This document shows, one piece after another, positions 9,825-18,534 of a stretch of DNA of 64,000 nucleotides (the first letter of the stretch is position 1; every line of letters begins with the position of its first letter). Both the position numbers and the translations under genes were made by a program. This DNA is from Rhizobium sp. CCGE 510 (GTDB lineage Bacteria; Pseudomonadota; Alphaproteobacteria; Rhizobiales; Rhizobiaceae). Where the stretch lies: positions 1-64,000 of the forward strand of contig NZ_AEYF01000029.1 of NCBI RefSeq assembly GCF_000292525.1. Reading direction: 5' to 3'. The notes under the pieces were generated by a model. The model was not told the origin of the DNA, ran no database searches, and was given only the letters and a program-made list of their open reading frames with translations.

Positions 9825-11006
9825 TCAGTCTGCGGATGGCAGAGGCCCGGCGGTTTCGCCGGGCTTTCTGCTTCTTGGCAGCGACTTGGCAAACTGCCAG
9901 GCCTTTTTCCATTTCGGCGTGATGACGCCGTTGGCAGCGCGGATGTTGTTGATGAACTGCAGCGTCGCCGCTTCCCAGGAATATTGCATGGCAAGCTCGC
10001 GCGCCTTGCCGCGCGAGCCGGAGATAGCGGCAAGGCAAGCGGCCTGAAGGTTTTGGTCCAGCGCGCCGACCTCGCTATCTTCGCCGATGATGTCGAGCGG
10101 GCCGGTCACGGGATAGGCTGCGACCGGCACGCCCGATGCCAGCGCTTCAAGGATGGTATTGCCGAAAGTGTCGGTGAGCGAGGGAAAGACGAAGACGTCG
10201 GCCTGGGCATAGGCTTTCGCCAGATCCTCGCCGAACTTCACGCCGGTAAAGTGCACATCGGGATACCGCTGCTCCAACTCAGCGCGTGCCGGTCCGTCGC
10301 CGACGACAACCTTCGAACCGGGCAGGTCGAGATCGAGAAAGGCCGGCAGGTTCTTTTCCAGCGCGACGCGGCCGACGGTCATGAAGATCGGGCGAGGGAG
10401 GCCGAATGGCTGCTCCTCAAGCGGCATGGGGTGGAATTGGGTGGCGTCGATGCCCCGGGTCCAGGGCATCAGGTTCTTGATGCCGCGTGCCGACAGCTCG
10501 CGAGCAAGGCTCGGGGTCGCGACCATGCAGCCGGCGCCGCCGTTGTGGAACCAGCGTACGAAGGCATAAAGCCAGCTCTGCGGTATCGGCAAGCGGGCGG
10601 ACACATATTCGGGAAAGCGCGTGTGATAGCTGGTGGAGAAGGGCATGCCCTTGCGCAGGCACCAGCGGCGGGCGGTCAGCCCCAGCGGCCCTTCGGTGGC
10701 GATATGCACATAGGAAGGATTGTGTTTTTCGATCTCGCGGGCGATGCGGTGGTAATTGGCGATCGACAGGCGGATCTCGGGATAGGTCGGGCAGGGGATG
10801 CTGTTGAAGCGCTCCGGCGTGACCATCGAAACCGCAACGCCCATCTTCGCCAATTCGCGATTGGTGTTCTCGATTGAGCGCACGACGCCGTTGACCTGTG
10901 GATGCCAGGCATCGGTGACGATCACCAGACGTTCGGGCAGGTTGCCGGCGGCTGCAGCATTGGCCCAGCTCTCGCCATGATGAGTGTTTGCCGGACGTTG
11001 CAGCAT
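9825..11006 (-). CDS. GT4-family glycosyltransferase
   Basis: A 393-residue GT-B fold enzyme. The N-terminal domain has VTDAWHPQVNGVVRS (acceptor side). The C-terminal domain has the GRVALEKNL motif, GDGPARAEL and the donor-binding EX7E-like block FPSLTDTFGNTILEALASG. This pattern resembles MgtA/SqdX-type glycosyltransferases, which use nucleotide sugars to build mannosyl or glycolipid products; related rhizobial enzymes make glycolipids under phosphate limitation. The ATG at 11006 is preferred over the TTG at 11042. The C-terminal tail overlaps the terminator of the convergent hydrolase gene. The exact donor and acceptor cannot be read from sequence. Confidence 0.85.
   Translation of the reverse strand: MLQRPANTHHGESWANAAAAGNLPERLVIVTDAWHPQVNGVVRSIENTNRELAKMGVAVSMVTPERFNSIPCPTYPEIRLSIANYHRIAREIEKHNPSYVHIATEGPLGLTARRWCLRKGMPFSTSYHTRFPEYVSARLPIPQSWLYAFVRWFHNGGAGCMVATPSLARELSARGIKNLMPWTRGIDATQFHPMPLEEQPFGLPRPIFMTVGRVALEKNLPAFLDLDLPGSKVVVGDGPARAELEQRYPDVHFTGVKFGEDLAKAYAQADVFVFPSLTDTFGNTILEALASGVPVAAYPVTGPLDIIGEDSEVGALDQNLQAACLAAISGSRGKARELAMQYSWEAATLQFINNIRAANGVITPKWKKAWQFAKSLPRSRKPGETAGPLPSAD
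9845..9876 (+). terminator. terminator of hydrolase gene, inside the convergent coding region
   Basis: An 8-bp GC stem, GCCCGGCG and CGCCGGGC, with loop GTTT, followed by TTTCTGCTTCTT. It terminates plus-strand transcription, yet it lies within the last 18 codons of the minus-strand glycosyltransferase gene that ends at 9825. Confidence 0.8.
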
Positions 11007-11209
11007 GTCACGATTTCCATCCGCGTTGCCTCGATATGCCAACGCTTAGCCCCAAAGCGGGGTTCCGGAACGGCGATTCCCGCCTGCCTATTTTGAGACA
11101 TGATCATGATGGAAATATTACAGCCGCATGCCAGCGTCTGCAGGGCTTTCAGCGGCCGGGTTTCCGCGAATATGTCAGCGGTCGATCCGGGTCTCATGCG
11201 GAGAGAATG

Positions 11210-11236
11210 ACGGCGCCGGTCGTGGACCGGCGCCGT
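11210..11236 (-). terminator. hairpin after glnII
   Basis: A perfect 12-bp stem, ACGGCGCCGGTC and GACCGGCGCCGT, with a 3-base spacer, begins eight bases after the glnII stop. On the minus strand the next bases are CATTCTCTCC, a weak U-tract. It probably ends glnII mRNA or protects its 3' end. Confidence 0.65.
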
Positions 11237-11244
11237 TTGGGAGG

Positions 11245-12285
11245 TTAAGCGGCAGCGGAAGCCGAGCTTGCAGTCGGAACTTCCGAAATCGTCTTCAGAA
11301 CCTGCGAAGCGATCTGGTAGGGGCAGCCCTGAGAGTTCGGACGGCGGTCTTCCAGATAGCCCTTGTAGTCGTTCTTGACGAAGGAGTGCGGGACGCGGAT
11401 CGAAGCGCCACGGTCGGCAACGCCGTAGGAGAACTTGTTCCACGGTGCCGTTTCGTGCTTGCCGGTCAGGCGCTTGTCGTTGTCAGGACCGTATACGTCG
11501 ATGTGGTCCATCAGGTTCGTTTCGAACTGCGCCATCAGCGCTTCAAAATAGGCCTTGCCGCCGACTTCGCGCATGAACTTGGTCGAGAAGTTGCAATGCA
11601 TGCCCGAACCGTTCCAGTCGGTGTCGCCGAGCGGCTTGCAGTGATACTCGATGTCGATGCCGTACTTTTCGGTCAGGCGCTGCAGCAGATAGCGGGCCAT
11701 CCAAATCTGGTCGGCGGCTTTCTTGGAGCCCTTGCCGAAAATCTGGAACTCCCACTGACCCTTGGCCACTTCGGCATTGATGCCTTCGTGGTTGATGCCG
11801 GCAGCGAGGCAGAGGTCGAGATGTTCTTCGACGATTTCGCGTGCAACGTCGCCGACGTTCGAATAGCCGACGCCGGTGTAATAGGGACCCTGCGGAGCCG
11901 GGTAGCCCTGCTCGGGGAAGCCAAGCGGACGGCCGTTCTGGTAGAAGAAGTATTCCTGCTCAAAACCGAACCAGGCATCTTCATCGTCGAGAATGGTCGC
12001 GCGAGCGTTGCTCGCGTGCGGCGTGACGCCATCGGGCATCATGACTTCGCACATGACGAGCGCGCCGTTGGTGCGGGCCGGGTCGGGATAGATGGCGACG
12101 GGTTTCAGCACGCAATCGGAACTGCGGCCTTCGGCCTGCAAGGTCGACGAACCGTCGAAGCCCCAGAGCGGAAGCTGTTCCAGCGTCGGGAATACGTCGA
12201 ATTCCTTGATCTGCGTCTTGCCACGCAGGTTCGGTACCGGAGTGTACCCATCGAGCCAAATATACTCGAGCTTATATTTTGTCAT
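11245..12285 (-). CDS. glnII: glutamine synthetase type II
   Basis: A 346-residue eukaryote-like glutamine synthetase (GSII), which joins ammonia to glutamate using ATP. The GSII hallmarks are LPLWGFDGSSTLQAEG near residue 40, FGFEQEYFF, the DTDWNGSGMHCNFSTK glutamate/metal region and KHETAPWNKFSYGVADRG. GSII is not adenylylated; in rhizobia it is controlled through sigma-54 and NtrC, and through the small inhibitor GstI. The ATG at 12285 gives the normal family length, and the upstream in-frame extension to 12489 is not coding. A sigma-54 promoter lies about 100 bp upstream and gstI is divergent, both consistent with the published R. leguminosarum locus. Confidence 0.97.
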   Translation of the reverse strand: MTKYKLEYIWLDGYTPVPNLRGKTQIKEFDVFPTLEQLPLWGFDGSSTLQAEGRSSDCVLKPVAIYPDPARTNGALVMCEVMMPDGVTPHASNARATILDDEDAWFGFEQEYFFYQNGRPLGFPEQGYPAPQGPYYTGVGYSNVGDVAREIVEEHLDLCLAAGINHEGINAEVAKGQWEFQIFGKGSKKAADQIWMARYLLQRLTEKYGIDIEYHCKPLGDTDWNGSGMHCNFSTKFMREVGGKAYFEALMAQFETNLMDHIDVYGPDNDKRLTGKHETAPWNKFSYGVADRGASIRVPHSFVKNDYKGYLEDRRPNSQGCPYQIASQVLKTISEVPTASSASAAA

Positions 12286-12376
12286 CGTGACTCTCTCAAT
12301 GCGACAAAGGTGAGCAAATCCGGAAGCGATTTTGGCGCGCAAGCGCATCCGACCGCCAGGGGATGACACTTTAAAA

Positions 12377-12391
12377 GCACGTAGCATGCCA
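12377..12391 (-). promoter_or_regulatory. sigma-54 promoter of glnII
   Basis: On the minus strand TGGCATGCTACGTGC has the invariant GG (-24) and GC (-12) separated by exactly ten bases, close to the TGGCACG-N4-TTGC consensus. Transcription would start near 12365, giving a leader of about 80 bases before the glnII ATG. This agrees with known NtrC/sigma-54 control of glnII in Rhizobium. Confidence 0.85.
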
Positions 12392-12621
12392 GTTTGGCTG
12401 AGGGAGAAGAAAAAATCGCAAATCGGCAGGCCAATATGCGTTTTGTTTTGCCAAAACCACCCCGTTTTGACGGCGGAAGGCCGTATCATCAGCAGGAAAC
12501 CGAGTTTTTCGCTGCGGAACCGGATGAAAATTTCAGCGTTAGCTTAGGAGTGATGAAGTGTTGAACAAATAGGCGGACGCTCTCGGCATAGACAGCATAT
12601 CGATCAATCATAACATGGTGA

Positions 12622-12658
12622 TGCATATAATTTGTGCAATTTGCATAAACTATGTGCA
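12622..12658. promoter_or_regulatory. two tandem NtrC-type dyads
   Basis: The pattern TGCATA-N5-TGTGCA occurs twice, at 12622-12638 and 12642-12658. The start-to-start distance is 20 bp, two helical turns. Each is an imperfect dyad of the TGCAC-N-GTGCA type bound by NtrC. The second overlaps the predicted gstI promoter, while the pair sits about 250 bp upstream of the glnII sigma-54 promoter, a usual enhancer position. One site pair could therefore activate glnII and repress gstI. Confidence 0.7.
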
Positions 12659-12670
12659 CCGTGCTATGGT
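12641..12670 (+). promoter_or_regulatory. predicted gstI promoter
   Basis: TTGCAT (12641-12646) and TATGGT (12665-12670) are spaced by 18 bases, facing gstI. The -35 and spacer lie within the second NtrC-type dyad. Predicted by eye only. Confidence 0.45.
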
Positions 12671-12715
12671 CACGGCCTTGAATGTTGATGCGCCGAACTG
12701 AATGGAGGCGATCTC

Positions 12716-12907
12716 ATGCCCACCGGTTTCTACCGTGAATCTGCAACGATCTACCAGTTTCCCGTCAATCCGACGCGGACCGCCAACCGGTTCGAACGCG
12801 CCCGGCTGATGGAGCGCGAGGCAGCCGACGTCTGCGACGCGGCGCTCGACAGCTGCTGGTACCATGACGAGGCGGTTCGCGAGTCCGATCGGCCGACGAA
12901 GTCCTGA
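12716..12907 (+). CDS. gstI: GstI, small inhibitor of GSII synthesis
   Basis: A 63-residue protein (PTGFYRESATIYQFPVNP... ending DRPTKS), transcribed away from glnII. R. leguminosarum gstI encodes a protein of exactly 63 residues from this position, which blocks translation of glnII mRNA; NtrC represses gstI while activating glnII. Size, divergent position and small basic/acidic composition all fit. The ATG follows GGAGGCGATCTC. No known fold is evident. It is too short to be confident from statistics alone, but the locus identity makes it convincing. Confidence 0.88.
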   Translation: MPTGFYRESATIYQFPVNPTRTANRFERARLMEREAADVCDAALDSCWYHDEAVRESDRPTKS

Positions 12908-12957
12908 TTTTTTATCCCATCAACCCGGGGTAAAAACTTCAACAAGCGCGCGCGGAT

Positions 12958-13878
12958 TTAGCCGCCCTTCAATCCAAGTTTGTCCTTCGCCACCAACGCG
13001 CCGTGTTCACTGACGACGCGGGCTGCAACGCCTGCGGCGAAACCGGCTGCTGCGGTTGCGTCTTCTGTTTCAAGATAGTGTGCGAGGAAGGCGCCGTTAA
13101 AGCTGTCGCCTGCGCTGGTGGTATCGACCACTTTCTCCACCTTTTCTGCCGGAACGAAGCTCTCTTCGCCGGCAAAATTCAGTCTGACGCCGTCCGCGCC
13201 GTTCTTGACGACGACGTTGGCAGCGCCGAGTCCGTGATAGCGGTGGATCGTCGCCTCGATGGAATCGTCACCGAAATGGGCAGCCTCGTCATCGAAGCTC
13301 GGCATCACGAGCACGGAGGAGCGGGCGCCCTCGCTGATCGTCGCGTGCATGATGTCATAGCTCGACCACAGGCGCGGGCGGATGTTCGGGTCGAACACCA
13401 CCAGCTTGCCGGCGGCCTTGGCGCGGCGGATTTCGGCAAGCAGCGTCGCGGCATCCTCCTGCGGCAGGATGGCGAGGGTGATGCCGGAGAAGTAGACGAC
13501 ATCAGCACTTTCCACCGCCTCACGCAGGTGATCGGGATCGGCCGCGAGGCTGCGGGCAGCCGAATTATCGCGCCAGTAGCTGAAGGAGCGCTCGCCGTTC
13601 TTCAGGTTGATCATGTAAAGGCCGGGCGTCTTGCCCTTGATGCGGTGAATAAGGCTGGTGCCGATGCCTGCCTTGTCGATGAAGGCCACCATCTCATCCG
13701 ACATGGCGTCTTCGCCAAGGGCGGTGAAATAATCGACCGACCAGTCGGATGCAAGGCAGGCGCGGGCATACCAGGCGGTGTTGAAAGTATCGCCGGCGAA
13801 CCCTTTGCGCAGCAGGCCGTCACCTGCCTGCGACAGTTCCACCATGCATTCACCGATCGATAGAAACCGTCTGCTCAC
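12958..13878 (-). CDS. kdgK: PfkB-family sugar kinase, probable 2-keto-3-deoxygluconate kinase
   Basis: A 306-residue ribokinase-fold protein. The N-terminus has SIGECMVELS and GFAGDTFNTAWYA, the PfkB signature-2 region is DTTSAGDSFNGAFLA (Asp is the catalytic base), and GLYMINLKNGERSFSYWRDNSAA is typical of KDG kinases. The enzyme would phosphorylate 2-keto-3-deoxygluconate from uronate or pectin breakdown. A GTG start at 13878 is preferred because GGGAGGACAAG precedes it; an ATG 57 bp further upstream lacks a ribosome site. The gene stands alone. Its tail faces gstI. Specificity for KDG rather than another ketose is inferred. Confidence 0.83.
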   Translation of the reverse strand: MSRRFLSIGECMVELSQAGDGLLRKGFAGDTFNTAWYARACLASDWSVDYFTALGEDAMSDEMVAFIDKAGIGTSLIHRIKGKTPGLYMINLKNGERSFSYWRDNSAARSLAADPDHLREAVESADVVYFSGITLAILPQEDAATLLAEIRRAKAAGKLVVFDPNIRPRLWSSYDIMHATISEGARSSVLVMPSFDDEAAHFGDDSIEATIHRYHGLGAANVVVKNGADGVRLNFAGEESFVPAEKVEKVVDTTSAGDSFNGAFLAHYLETEDATAAAGFAAGVAARVVSEHGALVAKDKLGLKGG

Positions 13879-14018
13879 CTTGTCCTCCCGGCATTGCTCT
13901 GCATCGCTGATACGCGGAGCCGGGCGGAGTGACAAGCGCTGATATCATTGGCGCTGATATCGCCGGAGGTTAAGGCTCGCCCTCGCTGCGAGGCGAAGGC
14001 GAGCGCTGCGAAGGCTCT

Positions 14019-14360
14019 CTATTCGTGGATGGTGTAGCTGCCCATCTGGCAAAGATCCTGCGTATCTTCGGTGGTATCGAGGTTTGATCCTTCCTCGAAC
14101 TCGAAGCGCATATCGTATTTGCAGACGGTGCGGCCATCGGCGATGGTGATATCCATGCTTTCGCCCGGGTTGAGAACCTCGTCGCCGAAGACGTCTTCTT
14201 CCCAGTTGTCGACGCCGGTCGGAGCGCTGTAGAAGCGCGCCAGGACGGAGTTCGTGCCGTTGGTCAGCTTGAACTTCAGATCTTCGGCATGTGACGAAAC
14301 GGCGGAGGCGGCGATTATCGCGGCCGCAACCGCGATCAATCCTGATAGTTTCGATTTCAT
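14019..14360 (-). CDS. small secreted protein of unknown function
   Basis: A 113-residue protein starting MKSKLSGLIAVAAAIIAASA with a signal peptide ending at SSHA-ED. The mature part is acidic and mostly beta-like: LKFKLTNGTNSVLARFYSAP, DNWEEDVFG, NPGESMDITIADG and CKYDMRFEFEEG. It has two cysteines that could pair. The arrangement resembles small periplasmic beta-sandwich proteins of Rhizobiales with no assigned role. The ATG at 14360 is preferred to an upstream start at 14405, which would bury the signal peptide. No operon partner is close. Confidence 0.75.
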   Translation of the reverse strand: MKSKLSGLIAVAAAIIAASAVSSHAEDLKFKLTNGTNSVLARFYSAPTGVDNWEEDVFGDEVLNPGESMDITIADGRTVCKYDMRFEFEEGSNLDTTEDTQDLCQMGSYTIHE

Positions 14361-14697
14361 ATATGCGTTCCCCAGCCCCTGATTGGGCGGAGACAGGGAT
14401 AGCATATTGCATCTAAATCTTTGTTATCGGAGACTATAAATTCCGAAATAGGTCTGCTTTCGGAACACTTCACCCCCAAATGGATGGCCTAATATTCTGA
14501 AATCAGTGAAGGCGCTGCGCGCGACTTTCAGGCTTCGGAAAAGACAGTAAATCCGTCTTTCGTCATGCTTGAGCTTGTCCCGAGCATCTGCCTCCGGTCG
14601 ATAGGGCAGCGGATCCTCGGCACAAGGCCGAGGATGACGTGCTGGGAGCAAGATTTGTCATCAACCCGAAGGCTGCAACACTCAGCCCTCACTCCAT
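14361..14697. other. 337-bp intergenic region without a recognisable gene
   Basis: It holds the promoter region of the small secreted protein gene and the 3' side of oppF. Several short palindromic stretches are present around 14560-14650 (CTCGGCACAAGGCCGAG is the clearest hairpin, at about 14615-14631). I see no convincing ORF or RNA gene. Confidence 0.4.
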
Positions 14698-15684
14698 TCA
14701 TGGCCTGTCCATATGATAACAGGCGGCCTTCTGGCCGGGGCGGACTTCCTCGGTCGGCGGCATTTCGGTGCGACAGATATCGGTCGCCTTCCAGCAGCGC
14801 GGCGAGAAGACGCAGCCTTTCGGCGGGTTGAGCGGCGAGGGCGGATCGCCCTGCAGGCGGATGCGGGTGCGCAGCCGCGCGAGCTTCGGATCCGGGATGG
14901 GTGCTGCGGAAAACAGCGCCTGCGTATAGGGATGGGCCGGATGATCGAAGACGGTGGCGCAGTCGCCGGCTTCCACCACCCTGCCGAGATAGAGCACCAG
15001 CACGTCGTCGGAGATCAGCCGCACGACGGAAAGGTCGTGGCTGATGAAGATCAGCGTCAGGCCGAATTCCTTGCGCAACTTGCGCAGAAGCGTGATGACC
15101 TGGCCCTGGATGGAAACGTCGAGGGCCGAAACCGGCTCGTCGCAGATGATGAGCTTCGGTTTGGTGATGACGGCGCGGGCAATGCCGATGCGTTGCGCCT
15201 GGCCGCCGGAGAATTCGTGCGGATAGCGGTTGATCATCTCCGGCACCAGACCGACGGCGGTCATGATCTTGCGGACACGGTCGGTGCGCCCCGCCTTCGA
15301 AAGCTTCGGCTCGAAGACCGTAAGCGGCTCGGCGATGATGTCGCCGACCGTCATGCGTGGGTCGAGCGAGGCGATCGGATCCTGGAAGATGATCTGCATG
15401 TCGCGCCGCGCGGCGCGCATTTCCTCTTCCGACAGGTCGAGAAGGTTGCGGCCCTGCCAGAGGATGCGGCCCTTCTGCGATTTCAAGAGCCGCAGGATCG
15501 AGCGGCCGAGTGTGGACTTGCCGCAGCCGGATTCGCCGACGATGCCGAGTGTGCGGCCTTCGCTCAAGTCAAAGCTGACATTGTTGACGGCGGTGAGGAA
15601 GATCGGCGGCTTGAAGAGGCCTTTCGCCGGCAGCTCGAACTGGGTCGTCAAGTTCTCGACCCTCAGAAGCGATCTTTCAGCCAT
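14698..15684 (-). CDS. oppF: oligopeptide ABC transporter ATP-binding protein OppF
   Basis: A 328-residue ATPase with Walker A GESGCGKST (about residues 56-64), signature FSGGQAQR, Walker B LIICDEP and the D-loop SALDVS. The C-terminal oligopeptide-type extension holds the cysteines that in Opp/Dpp proteins can bind a cluster (GCVFSPRC...C...C). It pairs with OppD to drive peptide import. Its ATG overlaps the end of oppD by 8 bp. It is the last gene of oppABCDF. Confidence 0.93.
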   Translation of the reverse strand: MAERSLLRVENLTTQFELPAKGLFKPPIFLTAVNNVSFDLSEGRTLGIVGESGCGKSTLGRSILRLLKSQKGRILWQGRNLLDLSEEEMRAARRDMQIIFQDPIASLDPRMTVGDIIAEPLTVFEPKLSKAGRTDRVRKIMTAVGLVPEMINRYPHEFSGGQAQRIGIARAVITKPKLIICDEPVSALDVSIQGQVITLLRKLRKEFGLTLIFISHDLSVVRLISDDVLVLYLGRVVEAGDCATVFDHPAHPYTQALFSAAPIPDPKLARLRTRIRLQGDPPSPLNPPKGCVFSPRCWKATDICRTEMPPTEEVRPGQKAACYHMDRP

Positions 15685-16684
15685 GGCTCAGCAGCTCCTC
15701 ACGACGCGGGAAGGGGTGGTAACAAGCGGCGCAATGGCGCGGCGCCAGGATCTCCAGCAGCGGCGGGCGGTCGATGCAATCGTCCTGAACCTGCGAACAG
15801 CGCGGCGAGAAATTGCAGCCCTTCGGCAGGTGCTGCAGGTTCGGCGGCCGCCCGGGGATGACGACGAGATCGTCGACATCCTGGTCCGGCCGCGGGATCG
15901 AGGCATGCAGCGCCGCGGTATAGGGATGTGCCGGGTTGTCGAAGAGCTCATCGACCGGCGCCTCCTCGACGATGCGGCCGGCATACATGACGGCGACACG
16001 GTCGGCGAGGCCGGCGACGACGCCGAGATCGTGGGTGATCATGATGAGAGCGGTGTTCATCTCCGCCGTCAGATCGTTGAACAGATCGAGGATCTGCGCC
16101 TGGATGGTGACGTCGAGCGCCGTCGTCGGTTCGTCGGCGATCAGCAGCTTCGGCTTGGTGAGCAGCGCCATGGCAATGACAATGCGCTGGCGCATGCCGC
16201 CGGAGAGCTCGTGCGGATAGAGGTGGAAGCGCCGCGTCGGGTCGGGGATGCCGACGCGTTTCAACATGTCGAGGGCGGCGTCGGATGCGGCTCGCGCCGT
16301 CAGTCCGTGGTGAACCTCGAGTTGTTCCGTCAGCTGCCGGGAGATCTTTAGCGACGGGTTCAAGGCGGTCATCGGGTCCTGGAAGACCATCGCCATGTCC
16401 TTGCCGCGGATCTGGTCGAGCTCGCGCGGCTTCAGCGACAGTACGTCCTTGCCTTCGAGCAGGGCCTGACCGGTGGTCCTGCCGTTCTTGGCGAGCAGGC
16501 CCATGATGCCGAGGAAGGTCTGGCTCTTGCCTGAGCCGGATTCGCCGACGATGGCGATGCGTTCGCCGCGCCGGACGGTGAGGTTCATGCTCGAGACCGC
16601 CTTCACCTCGCCGTCGGGCGTTTTGAAGATGATCGAATAGTCCTTGAGTTCAAGGAGTATGTCTTTTTGGGTTTCGTGGGGCAT
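15677..16684 (-). CDS. oppD: oligopeptide ABC transporter ATP-binding protein OppD
   Basis: A 335-residue ATPase with Walker A GESGSGKS (about residues 48-55), signature LSGGMRQR, Walker B LLIADEP and switch His in MITHDLGVV. The C-terminal region has the GCNFSPRC cysteine motif of the OppD/DppD class. It works with OppF on the cytoplasmic face of OppBC. One base separates it from the oppC stop, and it overlaps oppF, so expression is coupled. Confidence 0.93.
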   Translation of the reverse strand: MPHETQKDILLELKDYSIIFKTPDGEVKAVSSMNLTVRRGERIAIVGESGSGKSQTFLGIMGLLAKNGRTTGQALLEGKDVLSLKPRELDQIRGKDMAMVFQDPMTALNPSLKISRQLTEQLEVHHGLTARAASDAALDMLKRVGIPDPTRRFHLYPHELSGGMRQRIVIAMALLTKPKLLIADEPTTALDVTIQAQILDLFNDLTAEMNTALIMITHDLGVVAGLADRVAVMYAGRIVEEAPVDELFDNPAHPYTAALHASIPRPDQDVDDLVVIPGRPPNLQHLPKGCNFSPRCSQVQDDCIDRPPLLEILAPRHCAACYHPFPRREELLSHG

Positions 16685-16685
16685 T

Positions 16686-17603
16686 CTAGCGATCCTTCGG
16701 GTCGAACGCGTCGCGCAGGCCGTCGCCGATGAAGAGCAGGCTGAGCAGCAGCGCCACGAGGAAGCTTGCCGGGAAGATCAGCAGCCACGGCATGCTTTCC
16801 ATCGCATCGCTCCCCTCGGCGATCAACGTGCCGAGCGAGGTCAGCGGTTCCTGGACGCCGAAGCCGAGATAGGAAAGAAAGCTTTCGGTGGCGATGATCT
16901 CCGGCACGGTCAGTGCTGCGAAGATCACCACGGGTCCGACGAGGTTCGGAATGATGTGCTTGAGGATGATCTTGAGCGGCCTCTGCCCGGAGGCACGGGC
17001 CGCCTCGATAAATTCCCGGTGCTTGATCGACAGCGTCTGGCCACGCACGATGCGGGCCATGGTCAACCATTCCAGCGCGCCGATCGCGGCGAAAAGCAGA
17101 TAGACGTTGCGGCCGAAGATCACCATCAGCAGGATGACGAAGAGGATGTAGGGGAACGCGTACATGATGTCGACGAAGCGCATCATGATCGCGTCCAGCC
17201 TGCCGCCGATATAGCCCGAAATCGCACCGTAGAGCACGCCGATGACGACCGAGACGACGGTCGCCGTCAACGCCACGGCAAGCGAGATGCGGGTGCCGTA
17301 AAGCACGCGGGCGAGAAGGTCGCGGCCGTTCGGGTCGGTGCCGAAATAATGGCCGGTCTCGATCGAGGGCGGGATGCGGAAGGCGGCCCAATCCGGATCC
17401 TCGTAGTTGAAAGGAACGAACCAGGGGCCGAGGAAGGCTGCGAGGATCAGCAGCGCCAGGACCACGATCGATAAGACGGCCGCCTTGTTGCGCCCGAGAC
17501 GGCGCAGTGCATCCTTGGTCAGCGAACGGCCTTCGGGTGCGAGACCCTCCGCTTCGAGAAGCTCCTGGGCGAGCAGCTCGCGTTTTGCGGGGTTGAGAAT
17601 CAT
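16686..17603 (-). CDS. oppC: oligopeptide ABC transporter permease OppC
   Basis: A 305-residue permease with an N-terminal cytoplasmic tail, a first helix (AAVLSIVVLALLILAAFLG), the DppC/OppC motif HYFGTDPNGRDLLARVLYG and five further helices. The EAA loop (EAARASGQRPLKIILKHIIPN) contacts the ATPases. An ATG at 17603 overlaps the oppB stop as ATGA, which is why it is preferred over the ATG 27 bp upstream. It forms the channel with OppB. Confidence 0.92.
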   Translation of the reverse strand: MILNPAKRELLAQELLEAEGLAPEGRSLTKDALRRLGRNKAAVLSIVVLALLILAAFLGPWFVPFNYEDPDWAAFRIPPSIETGHYFGTDPNGRDLLARVLYGTRISLAVALTATVVSVVIGVLYGAISGYIGGRLDAIMMRFVDIMYAFPYILFVILLMVIFGRNVYLLFAAIGALEWLTMARIVRGQTLSIKHREFIEAARASGQRPLKIILKHIIPNLVGPVVIFAALTVPEIIATESFLSYLGFGVQEPLTSLGTLIAEGSDAMESMPWLLIFPASFLVALLLSLLFIGDGLRDAFDPKDR

Positions 17604-18523
17604 CGGTTTCTCACTTTCGGGTCGAGCCAAGCATAGGCGATATCGACCAGAAGGTTCAGGAATACGATCAGCACCATGTAGAAGATGACCGTACCGAGAA
17701 CCATGCCGTAATCGCGGTTCAGCGCTGCGTTGACGAAGTAGCGCCCGATGCCGGGCAATCCGAAGATGCTTTCGACAACCAGCGAACCGGTGAGAAGGTA
17801 GCTTGCCGCCGGCCCGAGATAGGAGACGACAGGCATCAGCGCCGGTTTCAGCGCATGACGCATCACCGTCAGCCGTGGGCCGATGCCTTTGGCCTTGGCG
17901 GTGCGGATGAAGTTCTGGTTCATCACCTCGATCATCGAGCCACGGGTGATGCGCGAGATGCGGCCTGCATGCGGCAGGGCCAGAACGACGATCGGCAGGA
18001 TCAGGTATTTGATCGAGCCGTCACCCCAGCCGCCGACCGGAAACCAGGCGAGATGGATGCCGAAGATAAGCTGCAGGATCGGCGCGATCAGGAAGTTCGG
18101 CAGCACGACGCCGACCAGGATGAGAGCGCCGAGAATGTAGTCCGGCGTCTTGTTCTGGTAGAGCGCCCCAAGACAGCCAACGGCGACGCCGATGATGATG
18201 GCGAGCAGGAAAGCGGCCGTCCCGATTGTGAAGGTGTAGGGCAGACCGATCATGATCTGCTGGGCGACGGTGAAATCCTCGCTGGCGAAGGAGGGGCCGA
18301 GATCACCACGCAGCAGGTCGCCGACATAGATCAGATACTGCTGGATCAGCGGTTTATCGAGGTTGTAGTGGATAGCGAGGTTTTTCAGGATCACCGGCGG
18401 CAATGGCCTTTCGCCATCGAACGGGCCGCCGGGGGCAAGGCGCAAAACGAAAAAACAGGCTGTGACGGCGATCCACAGTACGGGGATCGTCGATAGCAGG
18501 CGACGGAGGGCGTATTTGATCAT
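17600..18523 (-). CDS. oppB: oligopeptide ABC transporter permease OppB
   Basis: A 307-residue permease with six predicted helices. It has the OppB/DppB opening YALRRLLSTIPVLWIAVTACFF, the RLAPGGPFDGERPLPP loop and the EAA motif RTAKAKGIGPRLTVMRHALKPA. It sits 48 bp after oppA, with a strong hairpin between them, and overlaps oppC by four bases. Confidence 0.93.
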   Translation of the reverse strand: MIKYALRRLLSTIPVLWIAVTACFFVLRLAPGGPFDGERPLPPVILKNLAIHYNLDKPLIQQYLIYVGDLLRGDLGPSFASEDFTVAQQIMIGLPYTFTIGTAAFLLAIIIGVAVGCLGALYQNKTPDYILGALILVGVVLPNFLIAPILQLIFGIHLAWFPVGGWGDGSIKYLILPIVVLALPHAGRISRITRGSMIEVMNQNFIRTAKAKGIGPRLTVMRHALKPALMPVVSYLGPAASYLLTGSLVVESIFGLPGIGRYFVNAALNRDYGMVLGTVIFYMVLIVFLNLLVDIAYAWLDPKVRNR

Positions 18524-18534
18524 GGTCGTGGGCC

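Noticed and set aside
12286..12489. 68-codon N-terminal extension of glnII
   Set aside because: GSII proteins start at TKYKLEYIW; the extension would cover the sigma-54 promoter.
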